Assembly: GCF_017744255.1 (NCBI RefSeq)
Contig: NZ_JAGHQP010000003.1
Location: 1 to 64,000, forward strand
Length of the DNA: 64,000 nt
Origin: Brevundimonas sp. A19_0
Lineage (GTDB): Bacteria > Pseudomonadota > Alphaproteobacteria > Caulobacterales > Caulobacteraceae
Direction of reading: 5' to 3'
Made by a program: the position numbers and the translations under genes. This document shows, piece after piece, positions 25,123-33,100 of the stretch. Each line of letters starts with the position of its first letter. The first letter of the stretch is position 1. A model generated the notes under the pieces. That model ran no database searches. It saw only the letters and a list, made by a program, of their open reading frames with translations, and was not told the origin of the DNA.

Positions 25123-26640
25123 TTAACCCGCCTTCAGCCGCCGCTTCCGCTCGACAGAGGACGGAATTCGCAGGGCTTCCCGATATTTCGCCACCGTACG
25201 CCGGGCGATGTCGATGCCCGCCTGGTTAAGCAATTCGACGATGCGGTCGTCGGACAAAATGTCGCCGTCCCGCACCTCGTGGTCGATCATCGTCTTGATC
25301 CGGTGACGGACGGCTTCGGCCGAGTGGCTGGACTGGCCGTCGACCGACTGGATCGCCGAGGTGAAGAAGAATTTCAGCTCGAACACGCCGCGCGGGGTGG
25401 CCATGTATTTGTTCGAGGTCACGCGGCTGACGGTCGACTCATGCATGCCGATCGCATCGGCCACGGTCTTGAGGTTCAGCGGCCGCAGGAATTCGACGCC
25501 GAAGGCAAAGAAGGCGTCCTGCTGGCGCACGATCTCCGACGAGACCTTGAGGATGGTCCGGGCCCGCTGGTCCAGCGATTTGACCAGCCAGTTGGCCTGG
25601 GCCGCACAGTCCGCGACGAAGGTCTTTTCGGTGTCCGAGCGGGCGCCCGCCGACACCACCCCGTGATAGCGTTTGTCGACCAGTAGCCGGGGCAGGGTGT
25701 CGGAGTTCAGCTCGACCCGCCATCCGCCGGCCGGATCGGGGCGCACCATGACGTCGGGAATGACGGTCTGGGCCGGTTCTCCGCCAAAGCCGGCGCCCGG
25801 CCGCGGCGTCAGGGCCTTCAGCTCGGCGATCATCTCCGACAGATCCTCGGCATCCACGCCGCAGGCGCTGCGCAGGGCCGACAGATTGTGCCGCGCCAGC
25901 AGCTCCAGATTGTCCAGCAGGGCGGCCATGGCCGGATCGAAGCGGTTGCGCTCGATCAGCTGCAGCTTCAGGCATTCGGGCACCGAGCGCGCCATGATGC
26001 CGGTCGGCTCGAACCCGTGGCAGATGGCCAGCACGGCCTCGACCCGCGGCACATCACAGCCCAGCCGCTCGGCCACCTCGGCCAGTTCCCCGCGCAGATA
26101 GCCATGGTCGTCGACCATATCGATCAGGGCCAGGCCGATGGCGCGATCGGCCGCGTTCAGCGCCGTCGCTGACAGCTGGGCCTGCAGGTGCTCCCACAGG
26201 GTCGCCTCGCGGCTGTCCATCGCCTCCAGCCCCTCGCCCTCGGGGGCCGATCCGCCCTTGCCGGTCCGGGACCAGTCCGAAAGGCCCGGCTGGGCCTCGC
26301 CCGCCGCGTCGCCGCCGTCGGTGGCCCGTTCGCCGGGGCTGGCGTCATAGACATCGTCGGCGCGGGTATCCATGGCCTGTTCGGCCGCGTCAGGGCGCGC
26401 GTCGTCAAAGCTCAGTTCGGCATGGGGGTCGGACGCCGCCTCCGCCGGGCCGTCGCCCGCAGAGTCGCCGGGGCCGTCGCCCTCTTCGTCGCGCTTCAGC
26501 AGGGGATTGCGTTCCAGCTCGGCCTCGACAAAGGCCTCCAGCTCCTGGTTCGACAGTTGCAACAGCTTGATGGCCTGCTGCAGCTGGGGCGTGATGACCA
26601 GCCCCTGACCCTGCCTGACCTCCAGTCTCTGTCCCAGCAC
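25123..26640 (-). CDS. rpoN: RNA polymerase sigma-54 factor
   Basis: A 505-residue alternative sigma factor directing transcription from -24/-12 promoters with AAA+ activators. Region I is typical (RLEVRQGQGLVITPQLQQAI, rich in Gln and Leu). Region II is an unusually long acidic linker (about residues 55-150). Region III has the helix-turn-helix MHESTVSRVTSNKYMATPRG and the RpoN box ARRTVAKYRE near the C-terminus. The start is GTG 26640; the N-terminal length fits the family. Confidence 0.95.
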   Translation of the reverse strand: MLGQRLEVRQGQGLVITPQLQQAIKLLQLSNQELEAFVEAELERNPLLKRDEEGDGPGDSAGDGPAEAASDPHAELSFDDARPDAAEQAMDTRADDVYDASPGERATDGGDAAGEAQPGLSDWSRTGKGGSAPEGEGLEAMDSREATLWEHLQAQLSATALNAADRAIGLALIDMVDDHGYLRGELAEVAERLGCDVPRVEAVLAICHGFEPTGIMARSVPECLKLQLIERNRFDPAMAALLDNLELLARHNLSALRSACGVDAEDLSEMIAELKALTPRPGAGFGGEPAQTVIPDVMVRPDPAGGWRVELNSDTLPRLLVDKRYHGVVSAGARSDTEKTFVADCAAQANWLVKSLDQRARTILKVSSEIVRQQDAFFAFGVEFLRPLNLKTVADAIGMHESTVSRVTSNKYMATPRGVFELKFFFTSAIQSVDGQSSHSAEAVRHRIKTMIDHEVRDGDILSDDRIVELLNQAGIDIARRTVAKYREALRIPSSVERKRRLKAG

Positions 26641-26747
26641 CGAACCCGTCTCCGCCGAACACCGTCACGGGACACTGGCCCGAAACTTGCTGGCACAGAC
26701 TGACGCGAAGCGGTTAACGGGGGTTGAAGCGGCCGACGGTCGCCGCC

Positions 26748-27554
26748 CTAGCCGTACATGTCACCCAGATAGACCCGGCGGACGTCGGGGTTGGCGACGA
26801 TTTCGGCGGCTGTGCCCTCGAACAGCACCTCGCCCGCCGAGATGATTGCGGCGCGGTCGATGATATCCAGTGTCTCGCGGACATTGTGGTCAGTGATCAG
26901 CACGCCGATGCCGCGCTCGGCCAGATAGCGGATCACCTGGCGGATGTCGGCGATGGCCAGCGGATCGATGCCGGCAAAGGGCTCATCCAGCAGCATGAAG
27001 GCCGGGTCGCCCGCCAGCGCCCGGGCGATCTCGACCCGGCGCCGCTCGCCGCCCGACAGGGCCGCCGCGGGGGCATCCTTCAGATGGCTGACGCTCAACT
27101 CTTCCAGCAGGCGGTCGGTTTCCTCGCGGATCGCGGTCTTGCCGGTCTTGTGCAGTTCGACCACGGCGCGGACGTTCTCCTCTACCGTCATGCCGCGAAA
27201 GATCGAGGCCTCCTGCGCCAGATAGCCCAGACCCATGCGGGCGCGCTGGTACATGGGCTGGCCGGTGATGTCCTCGCCGTCGATGGTGATGGTGCCGGAA
27301 TCGGCCGGGATCAGGCCGGTGATCATGTAGAAACAGGTGGTCTTGCCGGCGCCGTTCGGTCCCAGCAGGCCCGCGACCTCGCCGCGCTGCACGGTCAGGG
27401 ACACGTCGCGCACCACCTGACGCTTGCCGAACGACCGGGCCAGATTGCGGGCCTTCAGCCCCCGGTCCGGCGCGGGCGCCTCGGGCGCAGCCGGCTTCGC
27501 GGCCGCCCTGGGCCGTTCATCCAGATTGAGCGCGGAAAGCTCCTTGCGCGCCAC
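26748..27554 (-). CDS. lptB: LPS export ABC transporter ATP-binding protein
   Basis: A 268-residue ATPase powering LptFG to extract lipopolysaccharide from the inner membrane. Walker A LLGPNGAGKTT, the Q-loop LGYLAQEASIFR that is diagnostic of LptB, the signature LSGGERRRVEIARALA and Walker B FMLLDEPFAGIDP are all present. An N-terminal extension of about 30 residues rich in Ala and Pro precedes the domain. The start is GTG 27554, 6 nt after lptA. LptF, LptG and LptDE genes are not in the window. Confidence 0.95.
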   Translation of the reverse strand: MARKELSALNLDERPRAAAKPAAPEAPAPDRGLKARNLARSFGKRQVVRDVSLTVQRGEVAGLLGPNGAGKTTCFYMITGLIPADSGTITIDGEDITGQPMYQRARMGLGYLAQEASIFRGMTVEENVRAVVELHKTGKTAIREETDRLLEELSVSHLKDAPAAALSGGERRRVEIARALAGDPAFMLLDEPFAGIDPLAIADIRQVIRYLAERGIGVLITDHNVRETLDIIDRAAIISAGEVLFEGTAAEIVANPDVRRVYLGDMYG

Positions 27555-27560
27555 CGGGGA

Positions 27561-28064
27561 TCAGTTGCCCTGGGCCGGGGTGCCGTTGGGATAGAAGACC
27601 CCCTGCACACGGTTGCCGGCCGGGGTGGGGGCGCCCTCCATCCGGGCGCTCTCGGTGCGGACGTTGTAGACCAGCCGGCTACCGGTCATGACGTTGCGGC
27701 CCTGGGTGACGATCACATCACCCGTCAGGACGATCTCGCCCTCGGCCAGATTATAGATCGCCCGGTCGCCGCGCAGGGTCTGGGTCGGCGTGACGAAGAA
27801 CACCTCGCCCGTCGCCTCGACGCGGGTCAGGTTGGAGTTGGCGTTGGTGAAGGCCTCGATCCGGCCGGCGCGCAGGCGGTTGTCGCCCTGCATGATCTCG
27901 GCGTCCCCCACCAGCGAGAAGCCGTTCGGCGTGTAGCTGAAGGTGTTGCCGCCATACATGACCGGCGCCGAGGTCGGGTCCTGCGTCACGCCGGTGCCGG
28001 GCAGGGCAAGGCTGAGCGCGAGGGCGACCGCTGCGGTCGCGGGAAGCTTGCTGGAACGGGCCAT
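27561..28064 (-). CDS. lptA: LPS transport periplasmic protein LptA
   Basis: A 167-residue periplasmic bridge protein with a signal peptide (AALALSLALPG) and an OstA/LptA beta-jellyroll repeat (VEATGEVFFVTPTQTLRGDR, then GEIVLTGDVIVTQGRNVMTG). It transfers LPS from LptC to the outer-membrane LptDE translocon. ATG 28064 lies 8 nt after the lptC stop. Confidence 0.92.
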   Translation of the reverse strand: MARSSKLPATAAVALALSLALPGTGVTQDPTSAPVMYGGNTFSYTPNGFSLVGDAEIMQGDNRLRAGRIEAFTNANSNLTRVEATGEVFFVTPTQTLRGDRAIYNLAEGEIVLTGDVIVTQGRNVMTGSRLVYNVRTESARMEGAPTPAGNRVQGVFYPNGTPAQGN

Positions 28065-28072
28065 GGTCGACC

Positions 28073-28723
28073 TTATCTCCGGGACGCTGCGGGATTGATG
28101 GTGCCCCGCACCTTGTTTTCGCCAGTGCCGTGAAACTCGACGCTCTCGCCCTGGTCGCGGATGACATAGGACGAAGCGGTCAGGGTGCCAAGCGGCCCGG
28201 TGCCCTGCACCCCCTTGTCGCCGGTCACGACGCCGGTGCGCGTATCGACCACGGCCTCGGGCGTCGTCAGGACAAAGCCCGATCCGCCGTCGGAAATCCG
28301 CACATTCGGGCCGATGATCACCCGGCGCGAGGCCTCGTCATAGGTGCCGCCGTCCGCCGTCATTTCCGTGACCCTGGCCCCGCCCAGATTGAGGCGCAGC
28401 ACCGGCCCGACCAGACGCAGGTGGCCGGTCTCGGGCACCCGCAGCACGCCCCTGGCGCCGATCACGAACGAGCGGCCCTGATCGTCCTGTCCGTAGTAGA
28501 GGGCATTGTCCAGCGCCACGTCGCCGCGCTGCTCGGCCCGGCGTTCGGCATCGGAAATGGCCGAGCGCAGCACGATCCAGGCGACCGTGCCCCCGGCCAG
28601 CAGCAGGATCACGACCGGCAGCACCCGCCGGAACAGCATCACCCGCCGCGAATGCGCGCGCCAGTGCCGGGCCTTCTCGGCCGTCGGCGACGTCGGATCC
28701 ACGGGCGGGGGCGTGTCGGTCAT
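28073..28723 (-). CDS. lptC: LPS export system protein LptC
   Basis: A 216-residue bitopic protein with one N-terminal membrane helix (VLPVVILLLAGGTVAWIVL, about residues 34-52) and a periplasmic LptA-like jellyroll domain with the repeats expected of LptC (VITGDKGVQGTGPLGTLTAS). It accepts LPS from LptB2FG and passes it to LptA. Its ATG overlaps the nrnC stop by one base (TGATG). Confidence 0.9.
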   Translation of the reverse strand: MTDTPPPVDPTSPTAEKARHWRAHSRRVMLFRRVLPVVILLLAGGTVAWIVLRSAISDAERRAEQRGDVALDNALYYGQDDQGRSFVIGARGVLRVPETGHLRLVGPVLRLNLGGARVTEMTADGGTYDEASRRVIIGPNVRISDGGSGFVLTTPEAVVDTRTGVVTGDKGVQGTGPLGTLTASSYVIRDQGESVEFHGTGENKVRGTINPAASRR

Positions 28724-29337
28724 CAGCTGTGGGCGAAGATGTCGGTGTCTTCCCAGCCGTCCAGATCCAGCCGGGCCCGCACGGGCAGGAAGTCAAACAG
28801 TTGCGCCGCCAGCCCCGTCCGGCCCTCGCGCGCCAGCATGGCGTCCAGCCGCTCGCGCACCTGATGCAGGTACAGGACGTCCGAGGCCGCATAGTCCTGT
28901 TGCGCCTGGCTGAGCGTCTCCGCGCCCCAGTCCGAGCTCTGCTGCGCCTTCGACAGGTCCACGCCTGCCAGCTCGCGCACCACATCCTTCAGCCCGTGCC
29001 GGTCGGTATAGGTGCGCGCCAGCTTGGAGGCGATCTTGGTGCAGTACACGGGCCGCGTCTCGACCCCCAGCCACAGCTGGAACATGGCGATGTCGAACCG
29101 TCCGAAGTGGAAGATCTTGAGCACCTGCGGGTCGGCCAGCAGCCGCTTCAGGTTCGGGCAGTCATAGGTCTCGCGGTCCAGCTGGACCAGATGGGCGTCC
29201 CCGTCCCCGGCCGACAGCTGCACCACGCACAGCGGATCGCGGCGATAGCGCAGGCCCATGGTCTCGGAATCGACCGCCACCACGGCGCCGAGGTCCAGAC
29301 CGTCGGGCAGATCGCCCCTGTGCAGATGTACTGTCAT
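28723..29337 (-). CDS. nrnC: RNase D-like 3'-5' exonuclease, nanoRNase NrnC
   Basis: A 204-residue protein consisting of only a DEDDy exonuclease domain, the size and form of alphaproteobacterial NrnC, which degrades very short RNA such as dinucleotides, rather than full-length RNase D with HRDC domains. Asp23 and Glu25 lie in AVDSETMGL, Asp82 in FGRFDIAMF, and Tyr149/Asp153 in QDYAASDVLYL. The opening HRGDLPDG is characteristic. It is upstream of lptC and downstream of tRNA-Leu. Confidence 0.88.
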   Translation of the reverse strand: MTVHLHRGDLPDGLDLGAVVAVDSETMGLRYRRDPLCVVQLSAGDGDAHLVQLDRETYDCPNLKRLLADPQVLKIFHFGRFDIAMFQLWLGVETRPVYCTKIASKLARTYTDRHGLKDVVRELAGVDLSKAQQSSDWGAETLSQAQQDYAASDVLYLHQVRERLDAMLAREGRTGLAAQLFDFLPVRARLDLDGWEDTDIFAHS

Positions 29338-29374
29338 GCGTCCCGCTCGTTGACTTGCGAATGGACCATAAACG

Positions 29375-29407
29375 AACGGCGCCGCATCGTCAGGATGCAG
29401 CGCCGTT
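29375..29407 (-). terminator. Hairpin terminator downstream of tRNA-Leu
   Basis: AACGGCGC (29375-29382) pairs with GCGCCGTT (29400-29407), with an inner GCATC/GATGC stem and GTCAG loop. On the minus strand it is followed by CGTTTAT, a weak T-rich tail, about 10 nt beyond the tRNA 3' end. Confidence 0.6.
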
Positions 29408-29416
29408 TCGAAGAAC

Positions 29417-29503
<87 letters not shown>

Positions 29504-29604
29504 TCTCGGGCCGACACGTCACTGACATATCGTCCGGGAAGGCGCGGACCCTTAAGGCAGGCTTTTTGTCCGGTCAACGGGCATCTGACGAAAATAAACG
29601 TCCC

Positions 29605-30396
29605 TCAGTCCGGCGCCAGCCGCGCCGCCCGCCGCGCGGCATGTTCCTCCGGCAGGGGCAGGCCCGCCGCCTCCAGCGCCGCCTCCAGCGCTTCCACCCG
29701 CCGCTCCAGCGCCTGACGCCGGAAATGCACCGACTCCAGCCACTGGTTCTGTCCCGCCCGCCTCTGCCAATAGGCCCGCTTCAGCGCATAGTCCGGCTGG
29801 GCCTCGCCCGCATCCGGGTCCACGGCAAACCGCTCGCCCAGGGCCGCGCCGTCCATCTCCAGAATTCCGAGGATCAGCGACAGGGGCGCCGTCCCGGGCG
29901 TCAGCCCGGCTCCAGCCCGACCGGGTCCGCCCCCGCCCCCGAGACCGCCCTCGCCCTCGCGCGCCGCCAGGCGCTGATAGGTCTCGGCCAGCGCCGCCAG
30001 CGCCCGCGCCTCGGCCCACAGCCGCCCGCGCATCGCCCGCCCCGAGGCCACCGTCGCCATCCGCGCCAGCGCGGCGGGGCTGCCACCTTCGGGGTCATCG
30101 ACCTTAGTCGGCGAGAACAAGTTCTTTAGTGCCCGTGATCCAACCGGGTGCAGGCCATTCGAAGCGCTAACTTCTTCCTCAACCATTCGCGCGTGGGCGC
30201 GAGAGCGAGCGTCTCCTACAGCCCTCTTTCCGCCGCAAGCGAGCGCGGCGTGGCGGTAGACGCTTCCAGGAGAGGTCTTCCACTTGGCGGCGACATCCTT
30301 GGCTGTCGCACCATTTTTATAGTCCTCAATGACCATTGCCCAAGTCTCTTCGGACAAGCGGTAGTGGGTCGAGGGCGCCTCAGGACAACGTTTCAT
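29605..30396 (-). CDS. Helix-turn-helix protein with coiled-coil C-terminus, function unknown
   Basis: A 263-residue protein. Residues 10-50 form a helix-turn-helix (VIEDYKNGATAKDVAAKWKT, then SPGSVYRHA) like those of terminase small subunits and resolvases. Residues about 105-150 and 210-250 are Ala/Arg/Glu-rich helices, the last a coiled coil (RRVEALEAALEAAGLP). The first 90 codons are clearly lower in GC than the rest, a step near position 30,100, so the gene may be a recombination product at an island edge. It is divergent from the MrcB_N/NOV_C gene. Confidence 0.6.
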   Translation of the reverse strand: MKRCPEAPSTHYRLSEETWAMVIEDYKNGATAKDVAAKWKTSPGSVYRHAALACGGKRAVGDARSRAHARMVEEEVSASNGLHPVGSRALKNLFSPTKVDDPEGGSPAALARMATVASGRAMRGRLWAEARALAALAETYQRLAAREGEGGLGGGGGPGRAGAGLTPGTAPLSLILGILEMDGAALGERFAVDPDAGEAQPDYALKRAYWQRRAGQNQWLESVHFRRQALERRVEALEAALEAAGLPLPEEHAARRAARLAPD

Positions 30397-30702
30397 GTCC
30401 CTAGTCTAACGGCGCTCAGACGGTCGCCGGACTTGGCGCCAAAATTGGGCGTGAAAGAGCCCTGCAGAGCCGAATCGACGTGCTCAATTAAATATTATCC
30501 TTGGCGCTTGCAGAGCGATGAATCGTGCACCGGACCACGGTCCGAGGTGGAACCAGCGCCATCCAAGTCTCGCAACTCGCTTCGCTGGGCGCTAACCTTC
30601 AGTTGGTACACCTGACGTCAATGCCTATCGTGGATAGGCAATTGCCTCGTGATTCGATGCGATTTGTACCGATCTCGTGTGCCGGAGACGGGAGGGGCGA
30701 GG
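30397..30702. other. Divergent intergenic region of the accessory patch
   Basis: This 306-nt gap is lower in GC than the chromosome and contains the TTGGCGCCAA palindrome at 30433-30442, an AT-rich stretch near 30485-30500 and the inverted repeat at 30623-30639. It must hold promoters for the genes on both sides. No gene was found in it. Confidence 0.6.
30623..30639. promoter_or_regulatory. Inverted repeat upstream of the MrcB_N/NOV_C gene
   Basis: GCCTATC (30623-30629) and GATAGGC (30633-30639) are perfect arms around GTG, 63 nt before the likely TTG start. It may be an operator or a small hairpin in the leader. Confidence 0.4.
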
Positions 30703-31788
30703 TTGCAGGAAACGCTGCAGGGAATTCTGGATCTCCAGAGGCACTACAGTTCGGCGGATACGCCGGAGATGCGTCTCAGGGGCAAGCTCGTGCGAGACCG
30801 ACTCTGCAGCGAAATCACGCGCGTCGCATCAAACATCGAGAATGCCCTAGGCCAATACGGGACCGATCTCGCGGTTCAAGGCAGTGACGGCGCTGGCCGA
30901 AAGGCCATCGTGCCGTGGACACGCATCTTCTCTAGGCATATGTCCCCCAGCGCCACCGTCGGCTGGTATCTCGTCTTTCTGTTCCACCCAGATGGGGACG
31001 GTGTGTCTCTGTGTTTGAGCCACGGTTCGACAATCCCGAAGGATGGCAACTTCAAATCGCGGAGTAGGGCAGAAGCCGAACGCCTGATGGAGTGGGCCTC
31101 TGCAGTCGTAGGTGCCGACTTCGCGTCGGAGATGGACGTTCGACGAGGCGTGGAGCTGGGCAGCCAAAGGCTCGCTGCCGCCTATGAGCGGACCACCTTG
31201 TTATCAAGGTTCTACCCTCGCTTTGCTATTCCCAAGGACGACGTACTACTGGACGACATCGTTGCGTTTGCAACTATGTTGGCGCGGCTCTATGCGGCGC
31301 AGGATGCAGGCCTTACGCCCGGTGCGTCCAGCCCCGCCGTAACCGAGGTTTTGCAGGTCTCTGAGGGTCTCGCTGCCCCCTTTAAGTTTGCTGGTCGCGG
31401 TCAAGGATGGGGCTTAGATCACGCAGGCAGGATCGCAGTTGAACATCAGGCAATGAAGATCGCCGAAACGTGGCTTGCCGAGCAGATGTTCGCCTATCAG
31501 GATGTGTCTTCCACTGACAGTTGTGATTTCCGTGCCTCGCGCGATGGCGAGCAATGGGTGATCGAAGTGAAGGGCACGACGGGCTCAGCGGGAAGTGTTC
31601 TCGTCACCCGCAATGAGGTGGCCCTTCACAAGGCATGCCACCCAAAAAATGCGCTGCTTATTGTGCACAGCATCGAACTGAGCGCCGATGGCCGTTCAGC
31701 TACGGGTGGGAAACTTCGGGCGATCTGCCCATGGAAGGTCGATGACGACCGATTGCATCCCACGGCCTACGAGTATCGATTGGAATAG
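30703..31788 (+). CDS. Stand-alone MrcB_N plus NOV_C (DUF3883) protein, candidate restriction nuclease
   Basis: A 361-residue protein with two recognisable parts. Residues about 10-205 resemble the MrcB-like N-terminal domain (DUF3578): IVPWTRIF, GWYLVFLF, the LCLSHGST strand, and the end AIPKDDVLLDDIVAFATMLA. Residues about 250-345 resemble the C-terminal NO VEIN domain (DUF3883) with a PD-(D/E)XK-like site: Asp275, then Glu288-Val-Lys290 in WVIEVKGTTG. Such domains occur in modification-dependent restriction and defence proteins. Here no AAA+ GTPase or McrC-like gene is adjacent. TTG 30703 was chosen because GGAGGGG ends 5 nt upstream (GGAGG spaced 7 nt); an in-frame GTG at 30649 is the alternative. 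Lower GC than the flanks suggests horizontal transfer. Confidence 0.7.
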   Translation: MQETLQGILDLQRHYSSADTPEMRLRGKLVRDRLCSEITRVASNIENALGQYGTDLAVQGSDGAGRKAIVPWTRIFSRHMSPSATVGWYLVFLFHPDGDGVSLCLSHGSTIPKDGNFKSRSRAEAERLMEWASAVVGADFASEMDVRRGVELGSQRLAAAYERTTLLSRFYPRFAIPKDDVLLDDIVAFATMLARLYAAQDAGLTPGASSPAVTEVLQVSEGLAAPFKFAGRGQGWGLDHAGRIAVEHQAMKIAETWLAEQMFAYQDVSSTDSCDFRASRDGEQWVIEVKGTTGSAGSVLVTRNEVALHKACHPKNALLIVHSIELSADGRSATGGKLRAICPWKVDDDRLHPTAYEYRLE

Positions 31789-32174
31789 TGAGGCCAGTCG
31801 AAACGGATCAGGTCATACTTCTCCGCGAACCACGCCACGAAGGCCTCCGGCGTTTCGCGGTCACGCCAGTGCCGCGTCAACTCTTCCTCGCTCAAGCCCG
31901 CATCATCTGTGCCGATGCACCAGTCGCGCTTCATGATGCGATCGACGTCCGCCACCCACGCTGCCAGTTCGGGAGCAACTTCTTCATGCAGGCCCATTCG
32001 GAGAGTCTGCTGGCGCTTGGCATCGTCTGCAACCAACCAGAGGTGAGTACCTCTGTGCCCTTGAATCTTGAAAACAATGAAGTCGGCCTTGTCGGAGCAC
32101 GCTCGTTGCGCCGAACTCGAGCGGTCTCTGCTCGAGTAGCCTCCCAGCAGGCGACACCGCGCCAGACCCCTCAC
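31767..32174 (-). CDS. Protein of unknown function overlapping both neighbours
   Basis: A 135-residue reading frame that begins at GTG 32174, overlapping the TGA of the EAL gene in a GTGA junction. It ends inside the 3' end of the convergent MrcB_N/NOV_C gene (22-nt overlap). The first 28 residues are Ser/Arg-rich and may not be translated; the rest (FIVFKIQGHRGTHLWLVADD, later AFVAWFAEKYDLIRFDW) looks like a soluble globular protein. No family was recognised. Composition resembles the accessory patch. No other in-frame start is visible near the N-terminus. Confidence 0.5.
   Translation of the reverse strand: MRGLARCRLLGGYSSRDRSSSAQRACSDKADFIVFKIQGHRGTHLWLVADDAKRQQTLRMGLHEEVAPELAAWVADVDRIMKRDWCIGTDDAGLSEEELTRHWRDRETPEAFVAWFAEKYDLIRFDWPHYSNRYS
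32115..32137. repeat. Perfect inverted repeat, possible operator
   Basis: ACTCGAGC (32115-32122) and GCTCGAGT (32130-32137) flank a 7-nt spacer. It lies within the first codons of the 135-codon frame, which leaves open that those codons are really a regulatory region. Confidence 0.4.
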
Positions 32175-32950
32175 CCCGCCGCGCGCATCCCGTCCGGTGG
32201 GGCCACCGCCTCTTCCGGCCAGACGACCTCGGCGAGGCGGCCGACGGCGGGGCGGGCGAACAGATAGCCCTGCATCAGGGTGACGCCCAGGTCGCGCAGC
32301 GCGGCGTATTCCCCGGGGGTCTCAATGCCCTCGCACACCGGCTGGATGCCCAGCTCGGTCAGGGTGGCGAGGGTGTTGCGCACGATGATCCGCCGGACGG
32401 GGTCGGTGTCGATGCTGCGCACCAGATTCATGTCCAGCTTGACAATGTCGGGCTGGAACCGGGTCAGCAGGCCCAGCCCGGCATAGCCGGCGCCAAAGTC
32501 GTCGATGGCGGTGCGGAACCCCATGGCCCGGTAGGACCGCAGGATGTTCAGCAGGTGATCGGTGTCGATCGCCTCGCTCTCGGTGAACTCGAAGATGATG
32601 CTGCGGGTCGGCAGGCCGGTCCGCATCGCGGCGTCCAGCGTCAGGCGGATACAGGCCCTCGGCTCATAGACGGCATTGGGAAGGAAGTTGATCGACAGGC
32701 TGGCCCCGTCCGCGGTCAGGTCGAGGGCTGCGGCCTGTTCGATGGCCGCGGTGCGGCACAGCTGGTCAAAGCCATAGCGGTTGGTGTCGGACACCTGCGC
32801 CAGCACTGCCTCCGCGCCCGCGCCGTCCGCGCCGCGCACCAGCGCCTCCTGAGCGAAGACCGTGCGGGTGGCCACATCGACGATGGGCTGGAACGCCATG
32901 GTGATGGGCCGCTCGAACCCGGCACCATTGCGGCAGGCATGACAGGCCAT
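32171..32950 (-). CDS. EAL-domain cyclic-di-GMP phosphodiesterase
   Basis: A 259-residue stand-alone EAL protein that should hydrolyse c-di-GMP to pGpG. The catalytic set looks complete: QEALVRG (the EAL Glu), SINFLPN (Asn), FEFTESEAID (two Glu), IDDFGAGYAG (DDFG loop), VKLDMNL (Lys), CEGIET (Glu) and MQGYLFARP (Gln). The N-terminus MACHACRNG has two cysteines that could be a redox or metal site but no separate sensory domain. ATG 32950 was chosen with AGGA upstream; an earlier in-frame start would add residues unrelated to the domain. Confidence 0.9.
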   Translation of the reverse strand: MACHACRNGAGFERPITMAFQPIVDVATRTVFAQEALVRGADGAGAEAVLAQVSDTNRYGFDQLCRTAAIEQAAALDLTADGASLSINFLPNAVYEPRACIRLTLDAAMRTGLPTRSIIFEFTESEAIDTDHLLNILRSYRAMGFRTAIDDFGAGYAGLGLLTRFQPDIVKLDMNLVRSIDTDPVRRIIVRNTLATLTELGIQPVCEGIETPGEYAALRDLGVTLMQGYLFARPAVGRLAEVVWPEEAVAPPDGMRAAG

Positions 32951-33100
32951 GGGGCAATCCTGACTGATACGGCCCCTACCTTCACGCGAACCCGTTAAAA
33001 AACAGCGATCCCGACGAGCGGGCGGCTGCATGACAGGAGATTAACTGGGCGGGGCCCGGCGCGGCGCCTAGCGTCGGTCCAACCCTGCCGGGAGCCTGTG

